Of a DNA stretch of 64,000 bases, positions 51,309 through 58,913 are shown piece after piece. Under the pieces are notes generated by a model. That model ran no database searches. It had not been told where the DNA came from and worked only from the letters and a program-made list of their open reading frames with translations. The stretch spans positions 247,455-311,454 of the forward strand of contig NZ_JAHKQD010000009.1 in assembly GCF_018860915.1 (NCBI RefSeq). Direction: 5' to 3'. Origin of the DNA: Colwellia sp. C2M11 (GTDB lineage: Bacteria; Pseudomonadota; Gammaproteobacteria; Enterobacterales; Alteromonadaceae). Position 1 is the first letter of the stretch. The number at the start of each line of letters is the position of its first letter. A program made the translations under genes and the position numbers.

Positions 51309-51484
51309 TCTTAAACTCTCTCATCCGGACTATAACCGTCGGCTCTGGAATTACACCAGATCTGCTGACCTCCTATCACTAAATAAAACGAATAAGAGCG
51401 CTCGCGGGCTATCTTAAAATAAATCAGGAGTGATTTTTTGTAAGTTACCGCCGGTGGGGAATTTCGCCCCGCCCTGAGATTAAA
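51309..51484 (-). promoter_or_regulatory. FMN riboswitch (RFN element) upstream of ribB
   Basis: Read on the minus strand, the conserved RFN parts appear in order: CTCAGGGCGGGGCGAAATTC, CCCACCGGCGGTAA, a variable arm with AGCCCGCGAGCGCT, GGTCAGCAGATCTGGT, ATTCCAGAGCCGACGGTTA and TAGTCCGGATGAGAGAG. This is the FMN aptamer known from ribB and rib operons. Between it and the ribB start lies an imperfect stem at 51253-51294 (AACCATCAGT with ACTGAGGGTT in the minus sense) and a small one at 51218-51234 (ACAGAAA/TTTCTGT). No T-run follows them, so control of translation initiation is more likely than termination. Confidence 0.95.
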
Positions 51485-51687
51485 ACATTATGTATGCGGC
51501 TAATATAACCGCGTGGCAGATTCTACGGAAGAACTATTCAGCGTGCAATCATTCTCCTTAGCTAATGCCTAAGAGCCTAATGTTTGTGCGTAGGGCGCAA
51601 TAAAATTCAGTTATGGCAGCGCAGATAGCATAACTATTTTGTATTAAATTTATACAAATAAAAATAGAGTATTTATACTATTAATAC

Positions 51688-51717
51688 TTTACATTTATAG
51701 AGTGGATACTCTATAAT
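51688..51717 (+). promoter_or_regulatory. sigma70-type promoter with paired palindromes, for a candidate sRNA
   Basis: TTTACA (51688-51693) and TATAAT (51712-51717) are separated by 18 bp. The spacer and -10 region carry the inverted repeat TATAGAGT-N4-ACTCTATA (51696-51703 with 51707-51714). A related, less perfect repeat ATAGAGTATTTATACTAT lies at 51664-51681, with its TAGAGT 33 bp upstream of the other. No plus-strand gene starts within 200 bp. Confidence 0.6.
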
Positions 51718-51724
51718 AATTTAT

Positions 51725-51810
51725 GTTCCTAGCGGACACTTATTGTAATAATTTTATTCTAGCTTCCCCATAGCTTACATATGCCAGTAGCATTGCTACT
51801 GGTTTTTTTT
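51725..51810 (+). ncRNA. candidate small RNA of about 86 nt
   Basis: The promoter at 51688-51717 would start transcription near 51723-51725. A strong terminator closes the transcript: CCAGTAGC (51784-51791), loop ATT, GCTACTGG (51795-51802) then eight T. The result would be a transcript of about 86 nt with a mostly single-stranded 5' part and a terminal hairpin with a T-tail, the layout of many Hfq-binding sRNAs. No known sRNA is recognised. Two tiny frames occur (ATG at 51723, 16 codons; ATG at 51781, 11 codons) but lack ribosome sites. Expression is unproven. Confidence 0.5.
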
Positions 51811-51956
51811 GTCTAAAATATGACAACAGTATTTAATTGAATATCAAATACCTGCCTGTATCCCTAACTAATTAGCACTCACTTACTTATTGTATATTAT
51901 GATTTTATTGATTATATTATTTTTTAGATACTTTAAGAATATGTGTACAAGATACT

Positions 51957-52634
51957 ATGTCAGGTCTCAATATAAATAGTAAGCCTCAAATATTTGAATT
52001 GCAGCCAGGTAAAACTATGGATTTGCAAATAAACCACCCTGTATCTGTTCGTTTGAAATTGACTTTAGTCGGTTATGAATTTGGTAAATATATTTTATTG
52101 AAATACCCGAAAGTCATTAGTACTTCGCAATATAAAGATGTGTTGGTTGAGGGCAATGTTGTTATTGTGCGTTACCTATTAGAAGGTGACAAAGGAGAGT
52201 GCTGTGCTTTTAAGTCAGTGATTAAAAACATTTCAACGTTTCCTGAAAAACTCTTATTTATCGCTTACCCTAACAAGATAGAAAATCGTCAGTTAAGAGT
52301 GCAGCAAAGAACAAGTATTCATATTCCTGCAGCTATTATGATCGAAGAAGATAATATTAATAAAGAAATGAAAATACTTGGCGCTATCGCGGATATATCT
52401 CTTAAAGGCTGTTGTTTTTTATTTAAGAGTACTAGCTTGGCGACTAATGTGAATCAACGGAAAATATTTGTTTGTTTACAAGATCAAACAGGAGCTGAAA
52501 TAAAAATATCAGCTCGGGTATGTAATAGTCGAAACGATCAAGGTGTTGTGAGTGTTGGTATTCAGTTTTTAGAAGATAATGATTTACTACCCAAATTATT
52601 AGAACAATTATTTATCAATATTGATAATAGCTAA
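51957..52634 (+). CDS. PilZ-domain c-di-GMP receptor (YcgR-like)
   Basis: This 225-residue protein has an N-terminal YcgR-like flagellar-brake domain (about 10-105, Asn-Ser-Lys-Pro-Gln-Ile-Phe-Glu-Leu start) and a C-terminal PilZ domain (about 110-220). The c-di-GMP motifs are present: Arg-Val-Gln-Gln-Arg (RxxxR) at about residues 118-122 and Asp-Ile-Ser-Leu-Lys-Gly (DxSxxG) at about 145-150. It would bind c-di-GMP and slow motility or alter surface behaviour. It is monocistronic and follows the candidate sRNA by 146 bp. The ribosome site is weak. Confidence 0.88.
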   Translation: MSGLNINSKPQIFELQPGKTMDLQINHPVSVRLKLTLVGYEFGKYILLKYPKVISTSQYKDVLVEGNVVIVRYLLEGDKGECCAFKSVIKNISTFPEKLLFIAYPNKIENRQLRVQQRTSIHIPAAIMIEEDNINKEMKILGAIADISLKGCCFLFKSTSLATNVNQRKIFVCLQDQTGAEIKISARVCNSRNDQGVVSVGIQFLEDNDLLPKLLEQLFINIDNS

Positions 52635-52648
52635 TTTTTTAGGTTAGT

Positions 52649-53296
52649 TTATTCTTCTGGCTCTTCAAGAAACCAATCGCAAATAATACTATTTGCTTGT
52701 TCTTCACCGGTACGTTTTAATGATGAAAATGCTTGAACCTTAATATCAGCATTTAGTGGTGCTAAGGCTTTTTTTACTTTTAGCACTTCAGCACTACGCT
52801 TACCTTGAGACAATTTATCACTTTTAGTTAACAAAGCTAAAACAGGTAAGTCGCTATCAGCAGCCCACTGAATTAAGTCCATATCCAAGTCTTTTAATGG
52901 ATGGCGTATATCCATTAGTACAACTAGGCCTTTAAGGCTTTCGCGTTTTTCTAAATATTCGCCCAATGCTTTTTGCCATTTCTTCTTCATTTCTAAAGGG
53001 ACTTTAGCAAAACCGTAACCGGGTAAATCAATTAAACGTTTATTGTCGCCAATTTCAAAAACGTTAATCAGTTGAGTACGACCAGGGGTTTTACTGATTC
53101 GTGCTAAACCTTTTTGATTAGTTAGCGTATTTAATGCGCTTGATTTGCCTGCATTTGAGCGGCCTGCAAAAGCAACTTCAATACCACTATCTTCAGGTAA
53201 TCTTCGAATATCTGGCGCACTGATGGTAAAGGTAGCTTTGCTTAAATGTATAGTGGTAGAAGACAAGGACTTAACTCTTAATAAAAAATCTGACAC
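52649..53296 (-). CDS. engB: ribosome-biogenesis GTPase EngB (YsxC/YihA)
   Basis: This 215-residue GTPase is needed for assembly of the large ribosomal subunit. The G motifs are visible: Gly-Arg-Ser-Asn-Ala-Gly-Lys-Ser-Ser (G1, about residues 45-53), a Thr in Lys-Thr-Pro-Gly-Arg-Thr (G2), Asp-Leu-Pro-Gly-Tyr-Gly (G3), Thr-Lys-Ser-Asp-Lys (G4) and Ser-Ser-Leu (G5). The start is GTG at 53296 without a strong ribosome site. It diverges from a cytochrome c gene, the common arrangement of engB in Gammaproteobacteria. Confidence 0.95.
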   Translation of the reverse strand: MSDFLLRVKSLSSTTIHLSKATFTISAPDIRRLPEDSGIEVAFAGRSNAGKSSALNTLTNQKGLARISKTPGRTQLINVFEIGDNKRLIDLPGYGFAKVPLEMKKKWQKALGEYLEKRESLKGLVVLMDIRHPLKDLDMDLIQWAADSDLPVLALLTKSDKLSQGKRSAEVLKVKKALAPLNADIKVQAFSSLKRTGEEQANSIICDWFLEEPEE

Positions 53297-53494
53297 TATT
53301 ATAACGTTATTCTTATAAAAATGATGAACAAATATGCTAAATAGTACGTTTTTTCAAGGAATTTTTATCAGATGGTGTTACACACAGGATAGATTAGTGT
53401 AAAATGCCGTCACTTTTTAAGATTTATTGTAAAAATAAACTCAATCATAATTTAACATTAAAAGTTTAGTTAACGACAAGCAGAGAGCAATTCA

Positions 53495-54442
53495 ATGAAA
53501 AAAATATTATTTTCACTTTTGTTAGGAGCGAGTATGCTCAATACAGCAATGGCTGTAGAAGGCGATGCTGAAGCAGGTAAAGGTAAATCAGCTATCTGTG
53601 CCACATGTCATGGTGCTACCGGTATCAGTATAGCGCCTATTTATCCAAACCTTGCTGGACAAAAAGCTCCTTACATAGTTAAACAATTAACTGACTTTAA
53701 GGCTGGCACCAGAACGGATATGATGATGGCACCAATGGCTGTTAATCTATCTGAGCAAGATATGGCTGACTTAGCTGCATACTTTTCAAGTCAACCACGT
53801 AGTGGTAAAGCAGCTGCTGCAGCAACAACGGATACATCTGCTGTAGCACCAACTGCAGCAGGTAACGTAGAAGTTGTAACTTCAACCTCTGCTAAAGCTA
53901 TTTATGCTGGTGATGTGAAAGCAGGACAAGAAAAGTCAGGAATGTGTGTTGCTTGTCATGGTACTGATGGTAATAGTGCGATAGCAATTTATCCTAAACT
54001 TGCAGGTCAAAGTGCTAATTATTTAGCTAAACAGTTAGCTGATTTTAAATCAGGTGCACGTGTTGATCCTGTAATGGCGGGTATGGTTGCGGGCTTAAGT
54101 TCAACAGATATGGATGATTTAGCTGCATACTTTGCCGTTCAAACAATGAGTGATGGTACTGGTGAGACAAGTGCTAAAGGTAAAAAACTCTATTTTGGTG
54201 GTGATGTTGAAAAGGGTGTTACAGCCTGTATCGCTTGTCATGGTATTGAAGGTAAAGGTATGGCACAAGCTGGTTTTCCTGCTATTGCGGGTCAAAATGC
54301 AGATTACTTGAAAAAGCAATTACTAACCTTTAGAGAAGGTAGTCGTAGTAACGATAGAAATAACATGATGCGTAATATTGCAATAAAACTATCAGAAAGC
54401 GATATTGAAGAGCTAGTGAAGTACATGTCTTCTCTTAAATAA
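53495..54442 (+). CDS. three-heme cytochrome c4-like protein
   Basis: This 315-residue periplasmic cytochrome has a signal peptide (about 1-20, Met-Ala-Val-Glu at the junction) and three cytochrome c domains, each with Cys-x-x-Cys-His: Cys-Ala-Thr-Cys-His (about residues 36-40), Cys-Val-Ala-Cys-His (about 151-155) and Cys-Ile-Ala-Cys-His (about 246-250). Ordinary cytochrome c4 has two. Domains 1 and 2 are alike (Ile-Tyr-Pro-x-Leu-Ala-Gly-Gln and Leu-Ala-Ala-Tyr-Phe), while domain 3 looks like the second domain of c4 (Gly-Phe-Pro-Ala-Ile-Ala-Gly-Gln and Phe-Arg-Glu-Gly-Ser-Arg). An Ala/Thr-rich linker joins 1 and 2. It likely feeds electrons to terminal oxidases. Confidence 0.92.
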   Translation: MKKILFSLLLGASMLNTAMAVEGDAEAGKGKSAICATCHGATGISIAPIYPNLAGQKAPYIVKQLTDFKAGTRTDMMMAPMAVNLSEQDMADLAAYFSSQPRSGKAAAAATTDTSAVAPTAAGNVEVVTSTSAKAIYAGDVKAGQEKSGMCVACHGTDGNSAIAIYPKLAGQSANYLAKQLADFKSGARVDPVMAGMVAGLSSTDMDDLAAYFAVQTMSDGTGETSAKGKKLYFGGDVEKGVTACIACHGIEGKGMAQAGFPAIAGQNADYLKKQLLTFREGSRSNDRNNMMRNIAIKLSESDIEELVKYMSSLK

Positions 54443-54478
54443 GCTAAAATATTTTATTAGTAATGTACTAATACTCTG

Positions 54479-54508
54479 AAAAAAAGCAGCATTTATTGCT
54501 GCTTTTTT
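54479..54508 (+). terminator. terminator of the cytochrome gene
   Basis: A-run plus GCAGCA (54486-54491), loop TTTAT, then TGCTGC (54497-54502) and six T. It starts 37 bp after the stop codon. Confidence 0.9.
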
Positions 54509-54552
54509 GTTTTATCACATAAAATAATTGCTATGATTGGTGATATAACTAG

Positions 54553-55188
54553 GTGAGACACTTGAGCAATAATATCGATACTAAGCAACTAATAGCTTGC
54601 CAATTGTGTGATGCGCTATATGAAAAGCCGCAATTAAAACAAGGCCAAATAGTTAAGTGCACGCGTTGTGGTAGCACAATGGCTGAACGAAAAGTAAATT
54701 CAATTGAACGGAGCTTTTATTGGTCAATGGCCGGTCTTTTGTTGTTAATACCTGCTGTACTACTTCCTCTTATGGGAGTCACATTAGCGGGTCAGTATCA
54801 TCATGCATCACTACTTGATTGTATTATTGCCCTGATAGACCGAGGCTTCTTTATGATTGCAACGTTAGTCTTTTTGTTTGCTATTGCTGTGCCTACTATT
54901 CGTTTATTAGGATCTTTTTATATTACCTATAGCTTCAAATATAATAAGTTAAAACCTTCATTATTGTATTTTTTTCGTGCGTTTCATCACTTAGATAATT
55001 GGGCAATGCTCAATGTATTTATGCTTGGTATCGTTGTGTCTATGTATAAATTACTCGACGATACTGAGTTATCTATTAACATGGGATTACTGGCTTTTAT
55101 TTTGTGGCTGATTAGTTCAACAATGGCTGCGTCGACATTAGATCAAGATTATATTTGGCAAAAATTAGAGGATGAATTTGTTGATTAA
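54553..55188 (+). CDS. LetA/PqiA-like membrane protein, first half
   Basis: This protein of about 211 residues is one PqiA domain: a zinc-ribbon-like head with Cys-Gln-Leu-Cys and Cys-Thr-Arg-Cys (about residues 15-42) followed by four membrane helices. E. coli LetA (YebS) and PqiA have two such units in a single chain; here the second is a separate, overlapping gene. LetA works with LetB in lipid transport across the periplasm. The start is either GTG at 54553 or TTG at 54562, the latter with AGGTGAG just upstream. The stop overlaps the next gene by 17 bp. Confidence 0.85.
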   Translation: MRHLSNNIDTKQLIACQLCDALYEKPQLKQGQIVKCTRCGSTMAERKVNSIERSFYWSMAGLLLLIPAVLLPLMGVTLAGQYHHASLLDCIIALIDRGFFMIATLVFLFAIAVPTIRLLGSFYITYSFKYNKLKPSLLYFFRAFHHLDNWAMLNVFMLGIVVSMYKLLDDTELSINMGLLAFILWLISSTMAASTLDQDYIWQKLEDEFVD

Positions 55189-55816
55189 TACTGCAAAAAA
55201 CAACAATCTTGCTCTTTGTCCTCAATGCCATAAAGTTAACGTACTTGGTGATGCCGCTAGTGATGAAAAAATACAATGTGTACGTTGTAAAGGGATGTTT
55301 TATCAACGGAACTCTCGCAGTTTACAATATACTTTAGCGTGGAGTATTGCAGCATTAATAGCTTTTATTCCTGCAAACCTTTACCCTATTATGATTATAT
55401 ATTCTTTAGGTATTGGTGAGCCATCAACGATACTTTCAGGTATTGGACAGTTTATTGATCATGGCTTGTACCCTATCGCTATCATTATTTTTACAGCAAG
55501 TATCATTGTACCATTACTTAAAATAGCGGGTTTGTTTGTACTAGTTTACCGTGCACATACTGGGATAAGATTACGACCAGATAAACACAGTAAATTTTAT
55601 CATCTGTTAGAGTTTTTGGGCCCTTGGTCAATGCTGGATGTCTTTGTCGTTGCCTTACTAGTGGCTGTGGTCGAATTAGGGTTTATAACGACAATTGCAG
55701 CAGGACCAGCAATAAATTACTTTACCTTAACGGTAATTTTTACCATGATCGCAGCCAATAGCTTTGATTCTAGACTGCTGTGGGATAAACAACAAAATAG
55801 TGACGAAAATTTTTAG
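55172..55816 (+). CDS. LetA/PqiA-like membrane protein, second half
   Basis: This protein of about 214 residues repeats the layout of its neighbour: a head with Cys-Pro-Gln-Cys and Cys-Val-Arg-Cys (about residues 14-39) and four membrane helices (about 50-190). The two would pair as the two halves of LetA. The start is uncertain: ATG at 55172, TTG at 55178 or TTG at 55181, the TTG codons having GAGG at a better distance. It overlaps the preceding gene by up to 17 bp and is followed after 13 bp by the LetB-like gene, so all three are one operon. Confidence 0.85.
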   Translation: MNLLINTAKNNNLALCPQCHKVNVLGDAASDEKIQCVRCKGMFYQRNSRSLQYTLAWSIAALIAFIPANLYPIMIIYSLGIGEPSTILSGIGQFIDHGLYPIAIIIFTASIIVPLLKIAGLFVLVYRAHTGIRLRPDKHSKFYHLLEFLGPWSMLDVFVVALLVAVVELGFITTIAAGPAINYFTLTVIFTMIAANSFDSRLLWDKQQNSDENF

Positions 55817-55829
55817 GTAAAGGAACAAA

Positions 55830-58800
55830 ATGACTATTGATAAATCGTTGAATAATAATGATTTGAAAACTAATGTAGCTTCTGCTGATGTTGTGCCTAG
55901 ACAAGGTATTTCAGCTATATGGTTTATCCCTTTTATTGCGCTAATTTTTGGCGGTTGGTTAGCTATTAAGGCGATATCTGAACAAGGTGTTTTCATTACG
56001 ATTGAATTTGAAAATGGTTCAGGTATTGTCCCGAAAAAAACAGAAGTACGTTATAAAGGTCTTGTCACTGGTTTAGTCAGTAAAGTAGAGCCCTCAGATG
56101 ACTTACAATCAGTGATTGCAGAAGTAGAAATGACACAATCTTTTACTGATTACCTTACTAACAAAACAAAGTTTTGGTTGGTAAGCGCGGATATTTCTTT
56201 ACAAGGTGTTTCTGGGTTAGAAACGTTAGTATCGGGTAGTTATATTAATATTATTCCAGACACTGATAAACAGTCTCGCAGCCAAGACCACTTTATTGCA
56301 TTAAATGAAGCGCCAGAGTTAGATATGGCAACGCCTGGTCTGCACTTAACCTTGAAGGCCAGTGTGTTAGGTTCAATTAGTGAAGACTCACCTATTACCT
56401 TTAAACAAATACCTATTGGTTATGTTACGGGTTACCACTATGTTGAAGAAAGCCAAGACATTAATATCAATATCTTTATTGAACAAGAATATGCGCATTT
56501 AATTAAAGAAAATTCACTCTTTTGGAATATGAGTGGCATACAAATCAACGCTTCTATTGCTGCAGGTGTAAAAATAAATACTGGTTCATTAGGCTCTATT
56601 CTTGGTGGTGGCATTGCGGTTGATACTTTGAGTTATCACGAAAAGTTACCTTCAGCTAAAAACGGACAAGTTTTTCCATTACATGCAGATTTTCAAGCCG
56701 CAGAGATGGGCCATAGCATTGAGCTTACATTAGATTGGAATTCAGATGTGAATCATAATGCAGCGATTTTATATCAAGGTGTAACCATAGGGAGTATTGA
56801 ATCTTTTAGTAAAATAGACCCTAAGACTAGAAAAATTACTGCTCAAGCGAAAGTGAACCCACGTATTGTTCCTTACTTAACCGATCAATCACAGTTTTAT
56901 CTGGTCTCGCCTAAAATTGAACTTTCGGGGGTGTCAAACGCAAAAGCTTTATTAACCGGTACCTATATTAATATACGTCCTTCATTACAAGGTAAGCCAA
57001 TAAATAAATTTCATGTTTTCAACGTTAAACCGCCTTATTTGTATGCTGAACCAGGATTACATTTAATTATTGAGTCTAATAATAGGCACTCCTTACAAGC
57101 AGGCAATAATATTTATTTTAAACAGCAAGTTATTGGTAGCATTCAGGCGGTTGATACAGTGGGAGCCGATCAGCATTTAATCCACATTCATATTCAAGAT
57201 AAATACCAACACTATGTTAATTCTACTAGCCGTTTTTATAATAATTCTGGGCTTAAAATTAAGGCCAACCTTTTGGGGGTAGATGTTGAAGCACAGTCAC
57301 TGCAGAGTATTTTAACCGGTGGGATTTCAATGATAAATATTGACAGTTCTGATGATGCTTTGGCAGAAAATTCAGTAGTTAATGGCGACAAATTTACATT
57401 ATTTGCTAACCAAAAAATAGCAGAGCAACGGGTCAGTTTTACGTTAACTGCGCCTGCTAATGAACAGATTAAGGTTAGCACACGTGTGTTACATCGTGGC
57501 ATAGAAATAGGTGCCATTCATACTATTGAAGCTGATGGCGATAGCAGTAAATTATTCCTTGGCTTATTACCTGAATATGAGCATATTTTGCGTGAAGGTA
57601 CTCAATTTTGGTTGGCTAAACCAAGCTTTACTTTGTCTGGTGCAACAGATCCTGAAGCATTACTCGGTGGTGCTTATATCACGTTTGATTTTAATAACGA
57701 AAGTGAAGTAGCTAAAACTAACTTTACCTTATTGACGTCACCGCCAGCTAAATCAGCTAGTGCACCAGGCTTACAATTAAGTTTATTAACAAATAGTGCA
57801 ACGGTAGCTACCGCGGGAAGTAGTATTAGCTATCGCGGTATTGTGGTTGGGCAAGTTGATAATGTGGCCTTAGACAAGAAAGCAGATAAGGTACATATTA
57901 ATGTAACGATTGATGAAGAGTATCAAGCGTTAATTCAGGCTGATACCAGGTTTTATAATGCGAGCGGTGTCACACTTAGCGGTGGTTTGGGTGATTTTGT
58001 ACTAAAAACTGAATCTATAGATGCGATGCTACGTGGTGGAATTAGCTTTTATAATCCTGTCGTTATTGAGAAAACACAAGTTCAAGTACAAGAGTTAGAT
58101 ACTTTTGAGTTATTTGATAATATTGAACAAGCAGAAAATGCAGGTCTGGCTATTAGTATTTATTTCAAGGACTACTCGGGCTTAAAAGTAAATACACATG
58201 TTGTTTATCAAGGACAACAAGTGGGCTCAGTAACACGTTTAATTTTTAATCCTGATGAAATTGGTGTGACAGCTTTAGTACTGTTAAATGATCTAGGTGC
58301 TAAATTTGCACAAAAAGGTACTAATTTTTGGGTCGTTGAGCCAGAGATTGGTTTAGTAGGATCGAAAAATGTTTCATCTTTACTTGATGGTGCGTTTATT
58401 TCACTTTTACCAAGTAATCAATCAAGCGAACAACAAACAGTATTTGAAGCGCTTGAATTACCTCCTACGGTGAAACAATTACCTTATGGCTTAAATATTA
58501 AATTAGTGACTCAGCGCTTAGGGTCGGTACGTATTGGTAATCCAGTGTTATACCGCCAGGTGAAAGTTGGTAAGGTTATTGGTATTGATTTATCACCAAC
58601 GGCTGATACCGTTGACGTTTATATCAATATTGCCAAGCGCTATGCACCTTTAGTTAATCGTGGTAGCAAGTTCTGGAATACAAGTGGTATTAATATTGAT
58701 GCTGGTATTTTTTCAGGCATTAATATTGATTCAGAGTCTATTGAAACCTTAATTTCTGGTGGTATTGCCTTTGCTAGTCCAGCATTATCAGCAGATGAGC

Positions 58801-58895
58801 CAGAAAGTGCTCCGCGAGTAAATAGCTTTTTGTTACATCAAACCCTTGATAAAGATTGGTTAGAGTGGCAGCCTAAAATAGCAATAGACCAATAA
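55830..58895 (+). CDS. letB: LetB (YebT)-like protein with eight MCE domains
   Basis: This 1021-residue protein has one N-terminal membrane helix (about 30-50) and a series of MCE (MlaD) domains in the periplasm. Each begins with a strand such as Pro-Gly-Leu-His-Leu then a Tyr/Phe-x-x-x-x-Ile/Val-Gly-x-Val turn. I count eight, starting near residues 56, 168, 294, 407, 533, 646, 770 and 885. E. coli LetB has seven and 877 residues. LetB forms a stack of hexameric rings that makes a lipid tunnel from inner to outer membrane. It has an AAAGGA site. A PqiB-like identity is excluded by the domain number. Confidence 0.9.
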   Translation: MTIDKSLNNNDLKTNVASADVVPRQGISAIWFIPFIALIFGGWLAIKAISEQGVFITIEFENGSGIVPKKTEVRYKGLVTGLVSKVEPSDDLQSVIAEVEMTQSFTDYLTNKTKFWLVSADISLQGVSGLETLVSGSYINIIPDTDKQSRSQDHFIALNEAPELDMATPGLHLTLKASVLGSISEDSPITFKQIPIGYVTGYHYVEESQDININIFIEQEYAHLIKENSLFWNMSGIQINASIAAGVKINTGSLGSILGGGIAVDTLSYHEKLPSAKNGQVFPLHADFQAAEMGHSIELTLDWNSDVNHNAAILYQGVTIGSIESFSKIDPKTRKITAQAKVNPRIVPYLTDQSQFYLVSPKIELSGVSNAKALLTGTYINIRPSLQGKPINKFHVFNVKPPYLYAEPGLHLIIESNNRHSLQAGNNIYFKQQVIGSIQAVDTVGADQHLIHIHIQDKYQHYVNSTSRFYNNSGLKIKANLLGVDVEAQSLQSILTGGISMINIDSSDDALAENSVVNGDKFTLFANQKIAEQRVSFTLTAPANEQIKVSTRVLHRGIEIGAIHTIEADGDSSKLFLGLLPEYEHILREGTQFWLAKPSFTLSGATDPEALLGGAYITFDFNNESEVAKTNFTLLTSPPAKSASAPGLQLSLLTNSATVATAGSSISYRGIVVGQVDNVALDKKADKVHINVTIDEEYQALIQADTRFYNASGVTLSGGLGDFVLKTESIDAMLRGGISFYNPVVIEKTQVQVQELDTFELFDNIEQAENAGLAISIYFKDYSGLKVNTHVVYQGQQVGSVTRLIFNPDEIGVTALVLLNDLGAKFAQKGTNFWVVEPEIGLVGSKNVSSLLDGAFISLLPSNQSSEQQTVFEALELPPTVKQLPYGLNIKLVTQRLGSVRIGNPVLYRQVKVGKVIGIDLSPTADTVDVYINIAKRYAPLVNRGSKFWNTSGINIDAGIFSGINIDSESIETLISGGIAFASPALSADEPESAPRVNSFLLHQTLDKDWLEWQPKIAIDQ

Positions 58896-58913
58896 CATTA
58901 TTGAAACCGTTCT

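Noticed and set aside
51723-51816. Tiny frames inside the candidate sRNA (16 and 11 codons)
   Set aside because: The first begins at the expected transcript start and the second overlaps the terminator hairpin; neither has a ribosome site.
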